From Saccharopolyspora hirsuta (GTDB lineage Bacteria > Actinomycetota > Actinomycetes > Mycobacteriales > Pseudonocardiaceae): DNA of 64,000 nucleotides. The first letter of the stretch is position 1; each line of letters starts with the position of its first letter. Shown piece after piece: positions 55,474 to 63,888 of this stretch. The notes under the pieces were generated by a model. The model saw only the letters and a list, made by a program, of their open reading frames with translations, was not told the DNA's origin and did not search any database. Both the position numbers and the translations under genes were made by a program. The DNA is taken from positions 90,556 to 154,555 of the forward strand of contig NZ_VWPH01000018.1 of NCBI RefSeq assembly GCF_008630535.1, read 5' to 3'.

Positions 55474-56568
55474 TCAGCTCGGGTCGGTGATCCGGGCGAG
55501 GAAGTAGAGGGCGCCGGTGGTCTGGTGGCGGACCAGGAACAGGAAGGGGCGGTCCACCTCGACGCGGATCGGGTCCGGTTCGCGGACGATCGCCGTCAGC
55601 CGCATCATCACCGCCGTCGCCGCCGCGCCCTCCAGACCCTTCTCGTCGACCTCCAGCACCGACTGGTGCAGGACCGCCGAGACCCGCAGCGACCGGTCGG
55701 TCAGCGGGGAGAAGTCCGCGGCCGGGGTGAACAGGTCGTGGACGCCGAGGGCGCCCAGCGGCGCGGTCAGCTCGGCATCACCGGTGACGTCGAACTTCGG
55801 CAGGAGCAGCTCCACCCGCTCCTGCTTCACCGCACCCAGGAGCCTGCTCAGGCGCGCCGCGTCGAGACCGGGCTCGGCCTGCTCCAGGCCGTCGTCCGGG
55901 AGCAGCACCACCGCCTCGACTCCCCCGGCTGCGGGCAGGCTGACCACCTGCCAGCCGTCCGCCGCGGCGTAGCCGAAACGCCGCGTGACGTGCATCGTCG
56001 GCACCTCGCGGGAGCCCGCCGGGGCGTGGAAGGTGCGCGCGGTGGTGGCCTTCTCGTCGAACGCCTCGCGCCACGAAACCTTCAGGTAGAGCGCGTTGAC
56101 CAGCGCGGCGACCGTGTCCGTGCGCACCGAGCCCGCGGGAAGCAGCTCCGGGATCAGGTCCCGGGTGGTCTCCGCGACGTCGGTGTTGATCAGCTGCCGG
56201 GACTTCTCCGGGTCGGTGCGGAACGGCGCGTTGCGCACCTCGCTGCCCGGCCAGTCCTTCAGCGCGCGCAGGTAGGACTCCTCGATGTGCAGGTCCTCGT
56301 GCGCCCACAGCGTGTTGGCCACCGCCAGCACCGGTGGTTCGGCGGCACCGCCCTGGGCCAGCTCGGCCGCGCCGCCGAGCACGTCGAGCAGCGCGGTCGG
56401 CTCCGACCGCAGGGCTGTGACCAGCTCGTTCCGGGTTCGGCCGCCGGTCGCGCTGGCGGCCAGGCCGAGCGCGCTGGACACCGAGTACGGCGACCAGCAG
56501 AACTGCTCGTCCGGCGACGGGGCGAGCTGGCGGTGCAGGGACAGGCTGAAGTCGAGGTGTTCGCTCAC
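55474..56568 (-). CDS. Serpin family protein
   Basis: 364 residues, no signal peptide. N-terminal FCWSPYSVSSALGLAASATG is the serpin helix hB region, then ANTLWAHEDLHIEESYLRAL, ALVNALYLKVSWREAFDEKA, the gate/shutter region and the reactive loop: VDEKGLEGAAATAVMMRLTA followed by the PROSITE-like end DRPFLFLVRHQTTGALYFLA. Aligned by the conserved EKG, P17 is Glu and the hinge P14 is Leu rather than the usual Thr/Ser; P1 falls near Thr. An inhibitory role against a serine or cysteine protease is uncertain. Bacterial serpins are rare and patchy. Confidence 0.9.
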   Translation of the reverse strand: MSEHLDFSLSLHRQLAPSPDEQFCWSPYSVSSALGLAASATGGRTRNELVTALRSEPTALLDVLGGAAELAQGGAAEPPVLAVANTLWAHEDLHIEESYLRALKDWPGSEVRNAPFRTDPEKSRQLINTDVAETTRDLIPELLPAGSVRTDTVAALVNALYLKVSWREAFDEKATTARTFHAPAGSREVPTMHVTRRFGYAAADGWQVVSLPAAGGVEAVVLLPDDGLEQAEPGLDAARLSRLLGAVKQERVELLLPKFDVTGDAELTAPLGALGVHDLFTPAADFSPLTDRSLRVSAVLHQSVLEVDEKGLEGAAATAVMMRLTAIVREPDPIRVEVDRPFLFLVRHQTTGALYFLARITDPS

Positions 56569-56653
56569 GGCCGCTGGGCTCCGTTTCCGCGTCGGCTGAC
56601 TCCGGGCTGATCCCGAGTCTGCCAGCCGACCGGGAGACTTGGCCGTCTCCGAA

Positions 56654-56677
56654 CCACAGTTTCAACTGAAACCGTGG
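56654..56677. repeat. Short palindrome, GTTTCAACTGAAAC type
   Basis: CCACAGTTTCAACTGAAACC then GTGG, nearly palindromic, 35 bases before the second structured element, the same arrangement as 5351 before copy 1. Confidence 0.75.
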
Positions 56678-56711
56678 TCGGGTCTCCGAAGCCCTCCGGG
56701 GTGTCCCGGTG

Positions 56712-57009
56712 CGATTTCAATGAGCCTTTTTCATCCTGCCCGTGGACCGCAGCTGCGAAGGGCGACCGGCACCGATCGGCGAGGGTCGCATGCGCCGCCA
56801 GGCGCATAGCCCACCCTCGCAGCTTGCACCGCCGCGGGTTCTCAGCGTTCGCCTGGCGAGGACGGCCCAACTGCCGTGTATTGGCATACATAAAGTTGGG
56901 CACCCGCAGTCCAGGCGGGCGCTGAGGTTCCGCCACCGGCACCGCCACGCAGAACGAGGCTGGAAAAACCTCAATGGAAATCGGACGTCCGATTTCCATT
57001 GAAATCGCG
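56712..57009. repeat. Structured MITE-like element, copy 2
   Basis: A ~298-bp second copy of the element at 5403, in the same orientation. The left end is the short form CGATTTCAATGAGCCTTTTT; the extra palindrome is now at the right end (56977-57009). The interior is about 85-90% identical by eye. The long inverted repeat CTCAGCGTTCGCCTGG (56841-56856) and CCAGGCGGGCGCTGAG (56911-56926) is unchanged, while the top hairpin reads CCCAACT/AGTTGGG instead of CCCTGAC/GTCAGGG, four compensated base pairs. Confidence 0.8.
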
Positions 57010-57032
57010 GGCGACCGCCGCGCGGGGCGCGG

Positions 57033-57218
57033 TCAGCGGAGGGATTCCTCGATGTCGGAGAGGCCCATCAGGCGGAGCTCCTGGGCGATGAAGCTGGCCG
57101 CGCGCTGGGCGGCGGGGTCCTGCCAGTGCAGGTCGTTGACCCAGTCGGCCAGGTTGTCGGTGTTGACGTACGGCTCGCCGCCGACGACGAGCTTCTGGAT
57201 GTAGTGCCGGTTGCGCAT
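57033..57218 (-). CDS. Small hypothetical protein
   Basis: 61 residues from ATG 57218 with GAGGAG upstream: RNRHYIQKLVVGGEPYVNTD, NLADWVNDLHWQDPAAQRAA, SFIAQELRLMGLSDIEESLR. No family recognised. It lies 150 bases downstream of dgt on the same strand and may be co-transcribed. Confidence 0.65.
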   Translation of the reverse strand: MRNRHYIQKLVVGGEPYVNTDNLADWVNDLHWQDPAAQRAASFIAQELRLMGLSDIEESLR

Positions 57219-57367
57219 CGGGGTCTCCTCGCGACCCGGCGGTTTCGGGGACCGGGCCGCTGGCGTGTTCGGGGGTCGGGTGCCACCGGCGGTCGGGACC
57301 CGCCGGCCAACACTCTGCGTAAGCATCGCGGAGAATCCCAGATCAACTCGCCCCTTTCGGATGAACG

Positions 57368-58654
57368 TCACACGGATTCAGCCACGTTCCGTACATGCTT
57401 TCGATGCCAGCGCAATGCCTGCGCATCGGTCAGCGACGCCACCTGGTCCAGCACCACCCGCAGCCGCGCGGCATCGTCCCCGGCCCGCCGCCAGACCGCC
57501 GCCATCGCCGGGTCCAGCGACTCCGGGGCCCGCTCGGCCAGCGCGCCCACCAGCTCCGCCAGCATCGCCCGCTGCCGCTCCTGCATCCGCAACCGCTGCG
57601 GATCGCTCATCACGTACCGCAGCGCGACCGCCTTGAGCACCGCGACCTCGGCCACCACCGGCTCGGGAACGACCAGGTCAGCGCGGTACCGGGTGAGCGG
57701 CCCCGGTCCGAAACGCTCCAGCGTGCCGGTCACCGCGGCGGCCACGAAGCGCCCCACCAGCTCGCTGGTGAGCCGCTTGAGCGCCACCTGCGCGGTGAAG
57801 GTGCCGTCGTAGTCCAGCACCGCCGCCACCACCGGCCACCGCACCAGCTCCGCCGCGGCGTGCTCCAGCAGCCCCGAGGTGTCGCCGGAACCATCACCGC
57901 TGAAGTACTTCGCGGCCATCCGGACGATCTCCGCGCGCTCGTCGCCGCTGGTCAGCGAGCGCAGCGAGATCCGCCCGGACAGCACCCCGTCCTCGACGTC
58001 GTGCACCGAGTACGCCACGTCGTCGGCCCAGTCCATCACCTGGGCCTCCAGGCAGCGGCGCTGCGGCGGCGCGTCCTGCCGGAACCAGTCGAAGACCGCC
58101 ACGTCGTCCGGGTACACCCCGAACTTGGCCTCGCCGGGCCGCTTCGGCCACGGGTACTTGGTGGCCGCGTCCAGGCACGCCCGGGTCAGGTTCAGCCCGC
58201 GGCCGACCTCACCGGATTCGGCCAACTTCGGTTCCAGCCGGGTGAGGATCCGCAGGGTCTGCGCGTTGCCCTCGAAGCCGCCGCAGGTCCCGGCCAGGTC
58301 GTTGAGCGCGCGCTCGCCGTTGTGCCCGAAGGGCGGGTGGCCGATGTCGTGCGCGAGCCCAGCCGTGTCGACGAGGTCCGGATCGGCGCCCAGCGCCGCG
58401 GCGATGCCCCGCCCGATCTGCGCGACCTCCAGCGAGTGCGTCAGCCGGGTGCGCGGCACGTCGCCCTCCTCCGGGCCGACCACCTGCGTCTTGCCCGCCA
58501 GCCGCCGCAGCGCCGCCGAGTGCAGCACGCGCGCCCGGTCGCGGGCGAACGGCGAGCGGTCGTCCGAGCGCGCACCCTCGGGCACGGCGAGCTTCGGCGG
58601 CTCGGGGAGCAGCCGTTGCAGGTCGTGCGCGTGATAGCCGGGCGTGGTCTCCAT
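57368..58654 (-). CDS. dgt: Deoxyguanosinetriphosphate triphosphohydrolase
   Basis: 428 residues, HD-domain enzyme releasing triphosphate from dNTPs. His73 (RTRLTHSLEVAQIGRGIA), His102-Asp103 (GLAHDIGHPPFGHNGE) and the later Asp in MDWADDVAYSVHDVEDG form the metal site. Located between dnaG and glyS as in many actinobacteria. Confidence 0.95.
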   Translation of the reverse strand: METTPGYHAHDLQRLLPEPPKLAVPEGARSDDRSPFARDRARVLHSAALRRLAGKTQVVGPEEGDVPRTRLTHSLEVAQIGRGIAAALGADPDLVDTAGLAHDIGHPPFGHNGERALNDLAGTCGGFEGNAQTLRILTRLEPKLAESGEVGRGLNLTRACLDAATKYPWPKRPGEAKFGVYPDDVAVFDWFRQDAPPQRRCLEAQVMDWADDVAYSVHDVEDGVLSGRISLRSLTSGDERAEIVRMAAKYFSGDGSGDTSGLLEHAAAELVRWPVVAAVLDYDGTFTAQVALKRLTSELVGRFVAAAVTGTLERFGPGPLTRYRADLVVPEPVVAEVAVLKAVALRYVMSDPQRLRMQERQRAMLAELVGALAERAPESLDPAMAAVWRRAGDDAARLRVVLDQVASLTDAQALRWHRKHVRNVAESV

Positions 58655-58733
58655 CGCGCTTCAGACTACGGCCGGAACCCGACACAACGCCGCAGCCCGC
58701 AGGCGTTTCGCGCCGGTGCCCACCGGGTGGGCG

Positions 58734-59387
58734 TCAGCCCAGGCCGTCGCCCTTGAGCTCGGCCGGGGCGTGGGTCAGGCGGTAGTAGAGCAGGGCGCCC
58801 GTCTCGCGGACGATGTACTTGAACTGGAACTCTCGGGTCTGCACGACCGGGCCCGAGCGGGCTGGCGAGGTGTAGGACTCCAGCCCGAAGTCGTTGGCCA
58901 TCGTGCGGGCGCGCAGCGAGTGCCACGGGTCGCTGACGATCAGGGCGCTGTCCCAGCCGCGGTCCGCGGCCAGGTCCGCCACCGCCTTCATGCTGCCCAG
59001 GGTGTCCTCGCCGACGTCGACCTCGACGATGCGGTCGGCGGGCACCCCGTTCCCGGTCAGCCACTTCTTGCCCGCCTGGGCCTCGGTGTAGGCGTCACCG
59101 GACTGCCGCCCGCCGACGGTGACGACATACTCCGTCAACCCCGCCCGGTACAGCTTCAACGCCTGGTTGAGCCGCGCTTCCAGCACGTCGGAGGGCTTGC
59201 CGTGGTACTGCGCGGCACCGAGCACGACCGCGATGTCCACCGGGCGCCGGTCGTCGGTCCGCGCCACCTGCCACACCCGGAACGCGGTGCCGCCGACGAC
59301 CAGCGCGGCCACCAGCAGCGCGCCGACCACGACCCGGGTCAGCATCCGCCCGGAACGGGGCCGGTGGGCGGCGCGGTGGGGGCTCAC
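58734..59387 (-). CDS. YdcF/SanA-like DUF218 protein
   Basis: 217 residues with one N-terminal helix (MLTRVVVGALLVAALVVGGT). DUF218 core: VDIAVVLGAAQYHGKPSDVL, GLTEYVVTVGGRQSGDAYTE, VGEDTLGSMKAVADLAADRG, ALIVSDPWHSLRARTMANDF. Members such as SanA and ElyC act at the envelope; precise reaction unknown. Confidence 0.88.
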   Translation of the reverse strand: MSPHRAAHRPRSGRMLTRVVVGALLVAALVVGGTAFRVWQVARTDDRRPVDIAVVLGAAQYHGKPSDVLEARLNQALKLYRAGLTEYVVTVGGRQSGDAYTEAQAGKKWLTGNGVPADRIVEVDVGEDTLGSMKAVADLAADRGWDSALIVSDPWHSLRARTMANDFGLESYTSPARSGPVVQTREFQFKYIVRETGALLYYRLTHAPAELKGDGLG

Positions 59388-59413
59388 GCTGGCACAACCT
59401 CGCAGGACCTCGG

Positions 59414-59440
59414 GTCCGGGCCCGCGGGGCGGGCCCGGAC
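59414..59440. terminator. GC-rich hairpin between glyS and the YdcF-like gene
   Basis: GTCCGGGCCCGC and complement with a 3-nt loop. A second stem, CCGCTCGGG/CCCGAGCGG, lies at 59452-59474 just after the glyS stop. Together they likely end the glyS transcript. Confidence 0.65.
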
Positions 59441-59485
59441 GTTCGGCATCTCCGCTCGGGACTCCCCGAGCGGGGTGGAACCGCT

Positions 59486-60871
59486 TCAGCAGCCGATGAG
59501 GCGGACTGCCAGGTACTCCTCCAGCTTGTCGATCGCCACCCGCTCCTGGCTCATGGTGTCGCGCTCGCGAACCGTGACCGCGTGGTCGGACAGCGTGTCG
59601 AAGTCGACCGTCACGCAGAACGGGGTGCCGATCTCGTCCTGGCGGCGGTAGCGGCGGCCGATCGCACCGGCGTCGTCGAAGTCGACGTTCCAGTTGCGGC
59701 GCAGCGTCGCGGCGATGTCGCGGGCCTTCGGCGACAGCTCGGCGTTGCGGGACAGCGGCAGCACCGCCACCTTCACCGGGGCCAGCCTGCGGTCCAGCTT
59801 CAGCACCACGCGCTTGTCCACGCCGCCCTTGGCGTTGGGCGCCTCGTCCTCGTGGTAGGCGTCGATCAGGAACGCCATCATCGGACGGCCCACCCCGGCC
59901 GCCGGCTCGATCACGTACGGCCGGTAGCGGGAGTTGCTGGCCTGGTCGAAGTAGGACAGGTCCACCCCGGAGTGGTTGGAGTGGGTGGTCAGGTCGAAGT
60001 CGGTGCGGTTAGCGATGCCCTCGAGCTCACCCCACTCCTGGCCGCCGAAGCGGAACCGGTACTCGATGTCCACGGTGCGCTTGGAGTAGTGCGACAGCTT
60101 CTCCTTCGGGTGCTCGTACTCCCGCAGGTTGTCGCTGCTGATGCCCAGGTCGGTGTACCAGGCCATGCGCTGGTCGATCCAGTACTGGTGCCACTGCTCG
60201 TCCTCGCCCGGCTCGACGAAGAACTCCATCTCCATCTGCTCGAACTCGCGGGTCCGGAAGATGAAGTTGCCCGGGGTGATCTCGTTGCGGAACGACTTGC
60301 CGATCTGCCCGATGCCGAACGGCGGCTTCTTGCGCGCCGTGGTCATCACGTTGGCGAAGTTGACGAAGATGCCCTGCGCGGTCTCGGGGCGCAGGTAGTG
60401 CATCCCCTCCTCGCTCTCGACCGGCCCCAGGAAGGTCTTGAGCATCATGTTGAACTCGCGCGGCTCGGTGTACTGGCCGCGGGTGCCGCAGTTCGGGCAC
60501 GGGACGTCGGACAGGTCGTCCTCGGCGATCTCCTTGCCGGTGCGCTCGGAGTACTCCTCGGCGAGCTGGTCGGCGCGGAAGCGGTGGTGGCAGGACGTGC
60601 ACTCCACCAGCGGGTCGTGGAACGCGGTGACGTGCCCGGAGGCCTCCCAGACCGGGCGGGGCAGGATCACCGAGGAGTCCAGGCCCACGACGTCGTCGCG
60701 GCCCTGCACCATCGACTTCCACCACTGGCGCTTGATGTTGTCCTTGAGCTCGACGCCCAGCGGACCGTAGTCCCAGGCCGACCTGGTACCGCCGTAGATC
60801 TCACCGGACGGGTAGACGAAACCACGGCGCTTGCAGAGATTGACGATCGTGTCGATCTGGTCGGCGGGCAC
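59486..60871 (-). CDS. glyS: Glycyl-tRNA synthetase, single-chain (alpha2) class II
   Basis: 461 residues. Motif 1-3 regions: VNLCKRRGFVYPSGEIYGGT and RSAWDYGPLG, FRNEITPGNFIFRTREFEQM with EMEFFVEP, YFDQASNSRYRPYVIEPAAG; C-terminal anticodon domain begins KVAVLPLSRNAELSPKARDI. A CxxC pair (VECTSCHHRF, VPCPNCGTRG) may bind zinc. GTG start. Divergent from smtB. Confidence 0.95.
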   Translation of the reverse strand: MPADQIDTIVNLCKRRGFVYPSGEIYGGTRSAWDYGPLGVELKDNIKRQWWKSMVQGRDDVVGLDSSVILPRPVWEASGHVTAFHDPLVECTSCHHRFRADQLAEEYSERTGKEIAEDDLSDVPCPNCGTRGQYTEPREFNMMLKTFLGPVESEEGMHYLRPETAQGIFVNFANVMTTARKKPPFGIGQIGKSFRNEITPGNFIFRTREFEQMEMEFFVEPGEDEQWHQYWIDQRMAWYTDLGISSDNLREYEHPKEKLSHYSKRTVDIEYRFRFGGQEWGELEGIANRTDFDLTTHSNHSGVDLSYFDQASNSRYRPYVIEPAAGVGRPMMAFLIDAYHEDEAPNAKGGVDKRVVLKLDRRLAPVKVAVLPLSRNAELSPKARDIAATLRRNWNVDFDDAGAIGRRYRRQDEIGTPFCVTVDFDTLSDHAVTVRERDTMSQERVAIDKLEEYLAVRLIGC

Positions 60872-61088
60872 GTTAACTCCGGAAATCGTTCGCTGAATGA
60901 GTCGAACCAGCTGGTCGGGCTGGAGTTTCCCAGCGTACCGATCCCGGCGCGGCGCGCGTTCGCCCGGGCCGTGGTGTCTTTGCGATCGTCCTTCCGGGGG
61001 TTACCCGTAGGATGGGTGCGTGGAGCGTCACTGCGCGATGGCACCGCAGCTCGACGGCCCCGCGCCCCGACGCCTCGGAGAGGAAGCG

Positions 61089-61556
61089 ATGCCCGCGATC
61101 AGCCCGGATGCCGAGCCGGCCCAGCCGACTGCGGGGCCCGGCCTGGACCGCCCCGAGGACCACGTGCACTCCCCGGACCGGGCGGCGCGCCCGGCTCCGC
61201 TGCGGGATCAGCAGGTCCTGGTGGAGGCCGGTGAGCTGCTGCGGGCCCTGGCCGCCCCGGTGCGGATCGCGATCGTCCTGCAGCTGCGGACCTCCGAGCG
61301 CTGCGTGCACGAGCTGGTCGACGCGCTCGGCGTCGCCCAGCCGCTGATCAGCCAGCACCTGCGGGTGCTGAAGTCGGCCGGGGTGGTGCACGGCGAGCGG
61401 CACGGGCGCGAGGTCGTCTACCGGCTCGTCGACGAGCACTTGGCGCACATCGTGGTGGACGCCGCCGCGCACGCGGAGGAGACCTCCGCTGCCCGGGCGC
61501 GCGGAACGGCGCGCTCCATCGAACCCGACGGCGGACAGGAGACGGAGACAGCGTGA
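61089..61556 (+). CDS. smtB: ArsR/SmtB family metalloregulator
   Basis: 155 residues. HTH: AGELLRALAAPVRIAIVLQL, RTSERCVHELVDALGVAQPL then ISQHLRVLKSAGVVHGERHG. DEHLAHIVVDAAAHAEE at the end supplies the alpha5-like metal ligands (D, H, H, E). Gene order smtB-zur next to glyS matches M. tuberculosis Rv2358-Rv2359, where both sense zinc. The ATG at 61089 has AGAGGAAG upstream; the frame is also open from GTG 61020. Confidence 0.9.
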   Translation: MPAISPDAEPAQPTAGPGLDRPEDHVHSPDRAARPAPLRDQQVLVEAGELLRALAAPVRIAIVLQLRTSERCVHELVDALGVAQPLISQHLRVLKSAGVVHGERHGREVVYRLVDEHLAHIVVDAAAHAEETSAARARGTARSIEPDGGQETETA

Positions 61557-61969
61557 CCACCGGTGAAGGCCCCGCGGTCGGGGTACCGGGACTGCGGGCC
61601 ACCAAGCAGCGAGCGGCGGTGTCGAACCTGCTCGACCAGATCGACGACTTCCGCTCGGCGCAGGAGCTGCACGAGGAGCTGCGGCGGCAGGGCGAGGGAA
61701 TCGGCCTGACCACGGTCTACCGAACCCTGCAGACCCTGGCCGACGCAGGCGAGGTCGACGTGCTGCGCAACCCGTCGGGCGAGGCCGTGTACCGGCGGTG
61801 CTCCAGCCACCACCACCATCACCTGGTGTGCCGCCACTGCGGCCGCACCGTCGAGGTGGCCGACCCCCCGGTGGAGAACTGGGCGGAGCGCATCGGCCAG
61901 GAGCACGGCTTCACCGACGTCAGCCACACGGTCGAGATCATCGGCACCTGCCCCGACTGCACCGGCTGA
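61553..61969 (+). CDS. zur: Zinc uptake regulator Zur (Fur family)
   Basis: 138 residues. HTH: LRATKQRAAVSNLLDQIDDF and EGIGLTTVYRTLQTLADAGE. Metal sites: SSHHHHHLVCRHCGRTVEV with CxxC, and GTCPDCTG. Translationally coupled to smtB (GTGA). Represses zinc-acquisition genes when zinc is bound. Confidence 0.94.
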   Translation: MTTGEGPAVGVPGLRATKQRAAVSNLLDQIDDFRSAQELHEELRRQGEGIGLTTVYRTLQTLADAGEVDVLRNPSGEAVYRRCSSHHHHHLVCRHCGRTVEVADPPVENWAERIGQEHGFTDVSHTVEIIGTCPDCTG

Positions 61970-62009
61970 GGATCACGGGCCGTCCCGCGTGCCGGTAGCG
62001 CCCGCGGCG

Positions 62010-62708
62010 TCAGTACTCGTAGGTGTCCTGGGGGGCTGGGATGGTGCGGAGGTCCAGGACGTCCACCGTGGGGACGTAGTCGTTGGCCTCCGTGGCCGTG
62101 CCCGGGCGGAGGCGGGCCGTCACCTCGATCCAGGTGTCCGCCGGGAGTTCGGTCGCTCCCGGGGCACCCGCCAGGTCGATCTTCACCGGTGCCGCGTCGG
62201 CCGCGCAGCAGGTGATGCGCATGCGCGCGAGCTGGGTGGTCTCCGGCGTCGGGTGCACGACGAAGCCCTGGAGGCGGATCGCCCGGCCGTCGAGCGCGCC
62301 GCTGTCGTCCCAGACCACGCGGGTGATGAACTCCGAGGTGCTCAGCAGCGGCGCCCGGTCCGGGGGCAGCTCCGGGAACAGCGATTCCTTCGGGGCCTGC
62401 GGGGCCGCGACGCGGTCGCGGGTGACCGAGTCCGAGCCCAGGGCGGGCGGGGCCACCAGGAAGATCGCGAACACCGGCAGCAGCAACAGCCACGGGCTGC
62501 GCGAGCCGTGGTCGTGGTGCGCGGCTCCGCTCGCGCGGATGTCGCGGATGATGGCGAACGCCGCGAGCCCGACCATGACCAGCCCGGACAGCAGCAGCCA
62601 CGGGAACAGCGACGGCTTGACGTAGCGCAGGTAGCTGCCGCCCAGCGCGATCTTGAGCAGGGCACCGCCGAGCAGCAGCAACAGCAGGTTCTGGGTCTCC
62701 CGGCGCAT
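62010..62708 (-). CDS. TIGR03943 family permease subunit (DUF1980-like)
   Basis: 232 residues. Two N-terminal helices (NLLLLLLGGALLKIALGGSY, FPWLLLSGLVMVGLAAFAII), a His-rich loop (GAAHHDHGSRSP), another helix and an exterior domain (FITRVVWDDSGALDGRAIRL, ITCCAADAAPVKIDLAG) with vicinal cysteines. It pairs with the DUF318 permease by TGATG coupling, as in many genomes where the pair is predicted to be Zur-regulated. Confidence 0.85.
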   Translation of the reverse strand: MRRETQNLLLLLLGGALLKIALGGSYLRYVKPSLFPWLLLSGLVMVGLAAFAIIRDIRASGAAHHDHGSRSPWLLLLPVFAIFLVAPPALGSDSVTRDRVAAPQAPKESLFPELPPDRAPLLSTSEFITRVVWDDSGALDGRAIRLQGFVVHPTPETTQLARMRITCCAADAAPVKIDLAGAPGATELPADTWIEVTARLRPGTATEANDYVPTVDVLDLRTIPAPQDTYEY

Positions 62709-63709
62709 CACGAACCTCCCAGCAGCACGGCCCCGACCGCGACGGCGCAGGCGATCGCGACCACGAACGTCACCGGGGCGAAGCGGGCCGCGAACCCGCG
62801 CCCGAACGCCCCCGACTGCAGCGCGATCAGCTTCAGGTCCACCGCCGGGCCCACGACCAGGAACACCAGCTTGGGGATCAGCGGCAGCCCCGGCATCGAG
62901 GCCACCACGAACGCATCGGCCTCGCTGCACAGCGCCAGCACCACCGCGAGCACGGCCATCACCAGCACGCCGAGCACGAGCTGACCGCCCAGCGACTCCA
63001 GCCACTCGGTGGGCACGAGGACGTTGAACACCGCCGACGTCAGTCCGCCGAGGACCAGGAAGCCACCGGCCTCCACCAGGTCGTGCCGCGCGGACTCGGC
63101 GAACACGACCCAGCGGCTACCGCCCTGCCGGGCTTCGATGCGGCGCAGCGCGCGCTCGGCGAGCCACTCGGTCCGGCCCAGCCTGGCCCACAGCCAGCCC
63201 ATCGCGCAGGCCGTCAGCAGCGAGCCGAGGAACCTGGCCAGCACCATCCGGGGCTCGCCGGGGAAGGCGACCGCGGTGGACACCAGGACGATCGGGTTGA
63301 TCGCCGGTGCGGCCAGCAGGAACGCCAGCGCGGCGGCGGGCGCGACGCCCTGCTGCATCAACCGGCGCGCCACCGGCACCGACGCGCACTCGCACCCCGG
63401 CAGCGCGAGACCGGCAGCACCCGCGACCGGCACCGCCGCCCCGGCGTTGGCGGGCAGCACCCGGCGCAGCGCGTCCGGCGGCACGAACGCCGCGATCAGC
63501 CCGCTGACCAGCACGCCGAGCACCAGGAACGGCATGGCCTGCACGCACACCGCGACGAACACGGTCGATCCGGTGCGCAGCGCGGGGACGTCCAGCAGCG
63601 CGGTCAGCTGCGACTGGAACAGCGCAGCGAGCACGAGCAGGACGCAGAGCACCTCCATCGAGGTGATCACGGGGCGCCGCGTGCGCGGCGGATCGGCGAT
63701 CTCGGTCAC
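62708..63709 (-). CDS. DUF318/UPF0718 permease
   Basis: 333 residues, about eight to ten helices: VAVCVQAMPFLVLGVLVSGL, LPGCECASVPVARRLMQQG (Cys-x-Cys in a conserved loop), FLLAAPAINPIVLVSTAVAF and ALCSEADAFVVASM. The two halves are internally related. Substrate unproven; association with zinc regulators suggests metal transport. The GTG at 63709 has no clear ribosome site; an operator-like repeat lies 18 bases upstream. Confidence 0.87.
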   Translation of the reverse strand: MTEIADPPRTRRPVITSMEVLCVLLVLAALFQSQLTALLDVPALRTGSTVFVAVCVQAMPFLVLGVLVSGLIAAFVPPDALRRVLPANAGAAVPVAGAAGLALPGCECASVPVARRLMQQGVAPAAALAFLLAAPAINPIVLVSTAVAFPGEPRMVLARFLGSLLTACAMGWLWARLGRTEWLAERALRRIEARQGGSRWVVFAESARHDLVEAGGFLVLGGLTSAVFNVLVPTEWLESLGGQLVLGVLVMAVLAVVLALCSEADAFVVASMPGLPLIPKLVFLVVGPAVDLKLIALQSGAFGRGFAARFAPVTFVVAIACAVAVGAVLLGGS

Positions 63710-63727
63710 CCGGACATCGTGCCAGTT

Positions 63728-63745
63728 CGAACTGATAATCGTTCG
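63728..63745 (-). promoter_or_regulatory. Candidate Zur-type box upstream of the permease operon
   Basis: CGAAC-N8-GTTCG around an AT-rich core TGATAATC, the size and composition of Fur-family operators. It lies about 20 bases before the permease start and 1.8 kb from zur. Confidence 0.45.
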
Positions 63746-63864
63746 CACTAGTGCGCAACCCCATCGCCCGCGCACCCGGCGCGGCCGGATCGACCCTGAT
63801 CAACCGGGGTGCTGACGGCCGGGACCGACACACCCGCACGTCCCCCGGAGGGGTTGGTCGACCG

Positions 63865-63888
63865 CGATTTCAATGAGCCTTTTTCATC
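63865..63888. repeat. Right terminal sequence of the insertion sequence
   Basis: CGATTTCAATGAGCCTTTTT followed by CATC directly borders the transposase stop codon and is identical to the ends of the MITE-like copies at 5403 and 56712. The outer flank here reads GACCG, the copy-1 flank CGACCG. Confidence 0.7.

Noticed and set aside
63009..63815. Plus-strand 268-codon frame at the right end
   Set aside because: It is antisense to the permease gene, with Ser/Thr/Arg-rich shadow composition.
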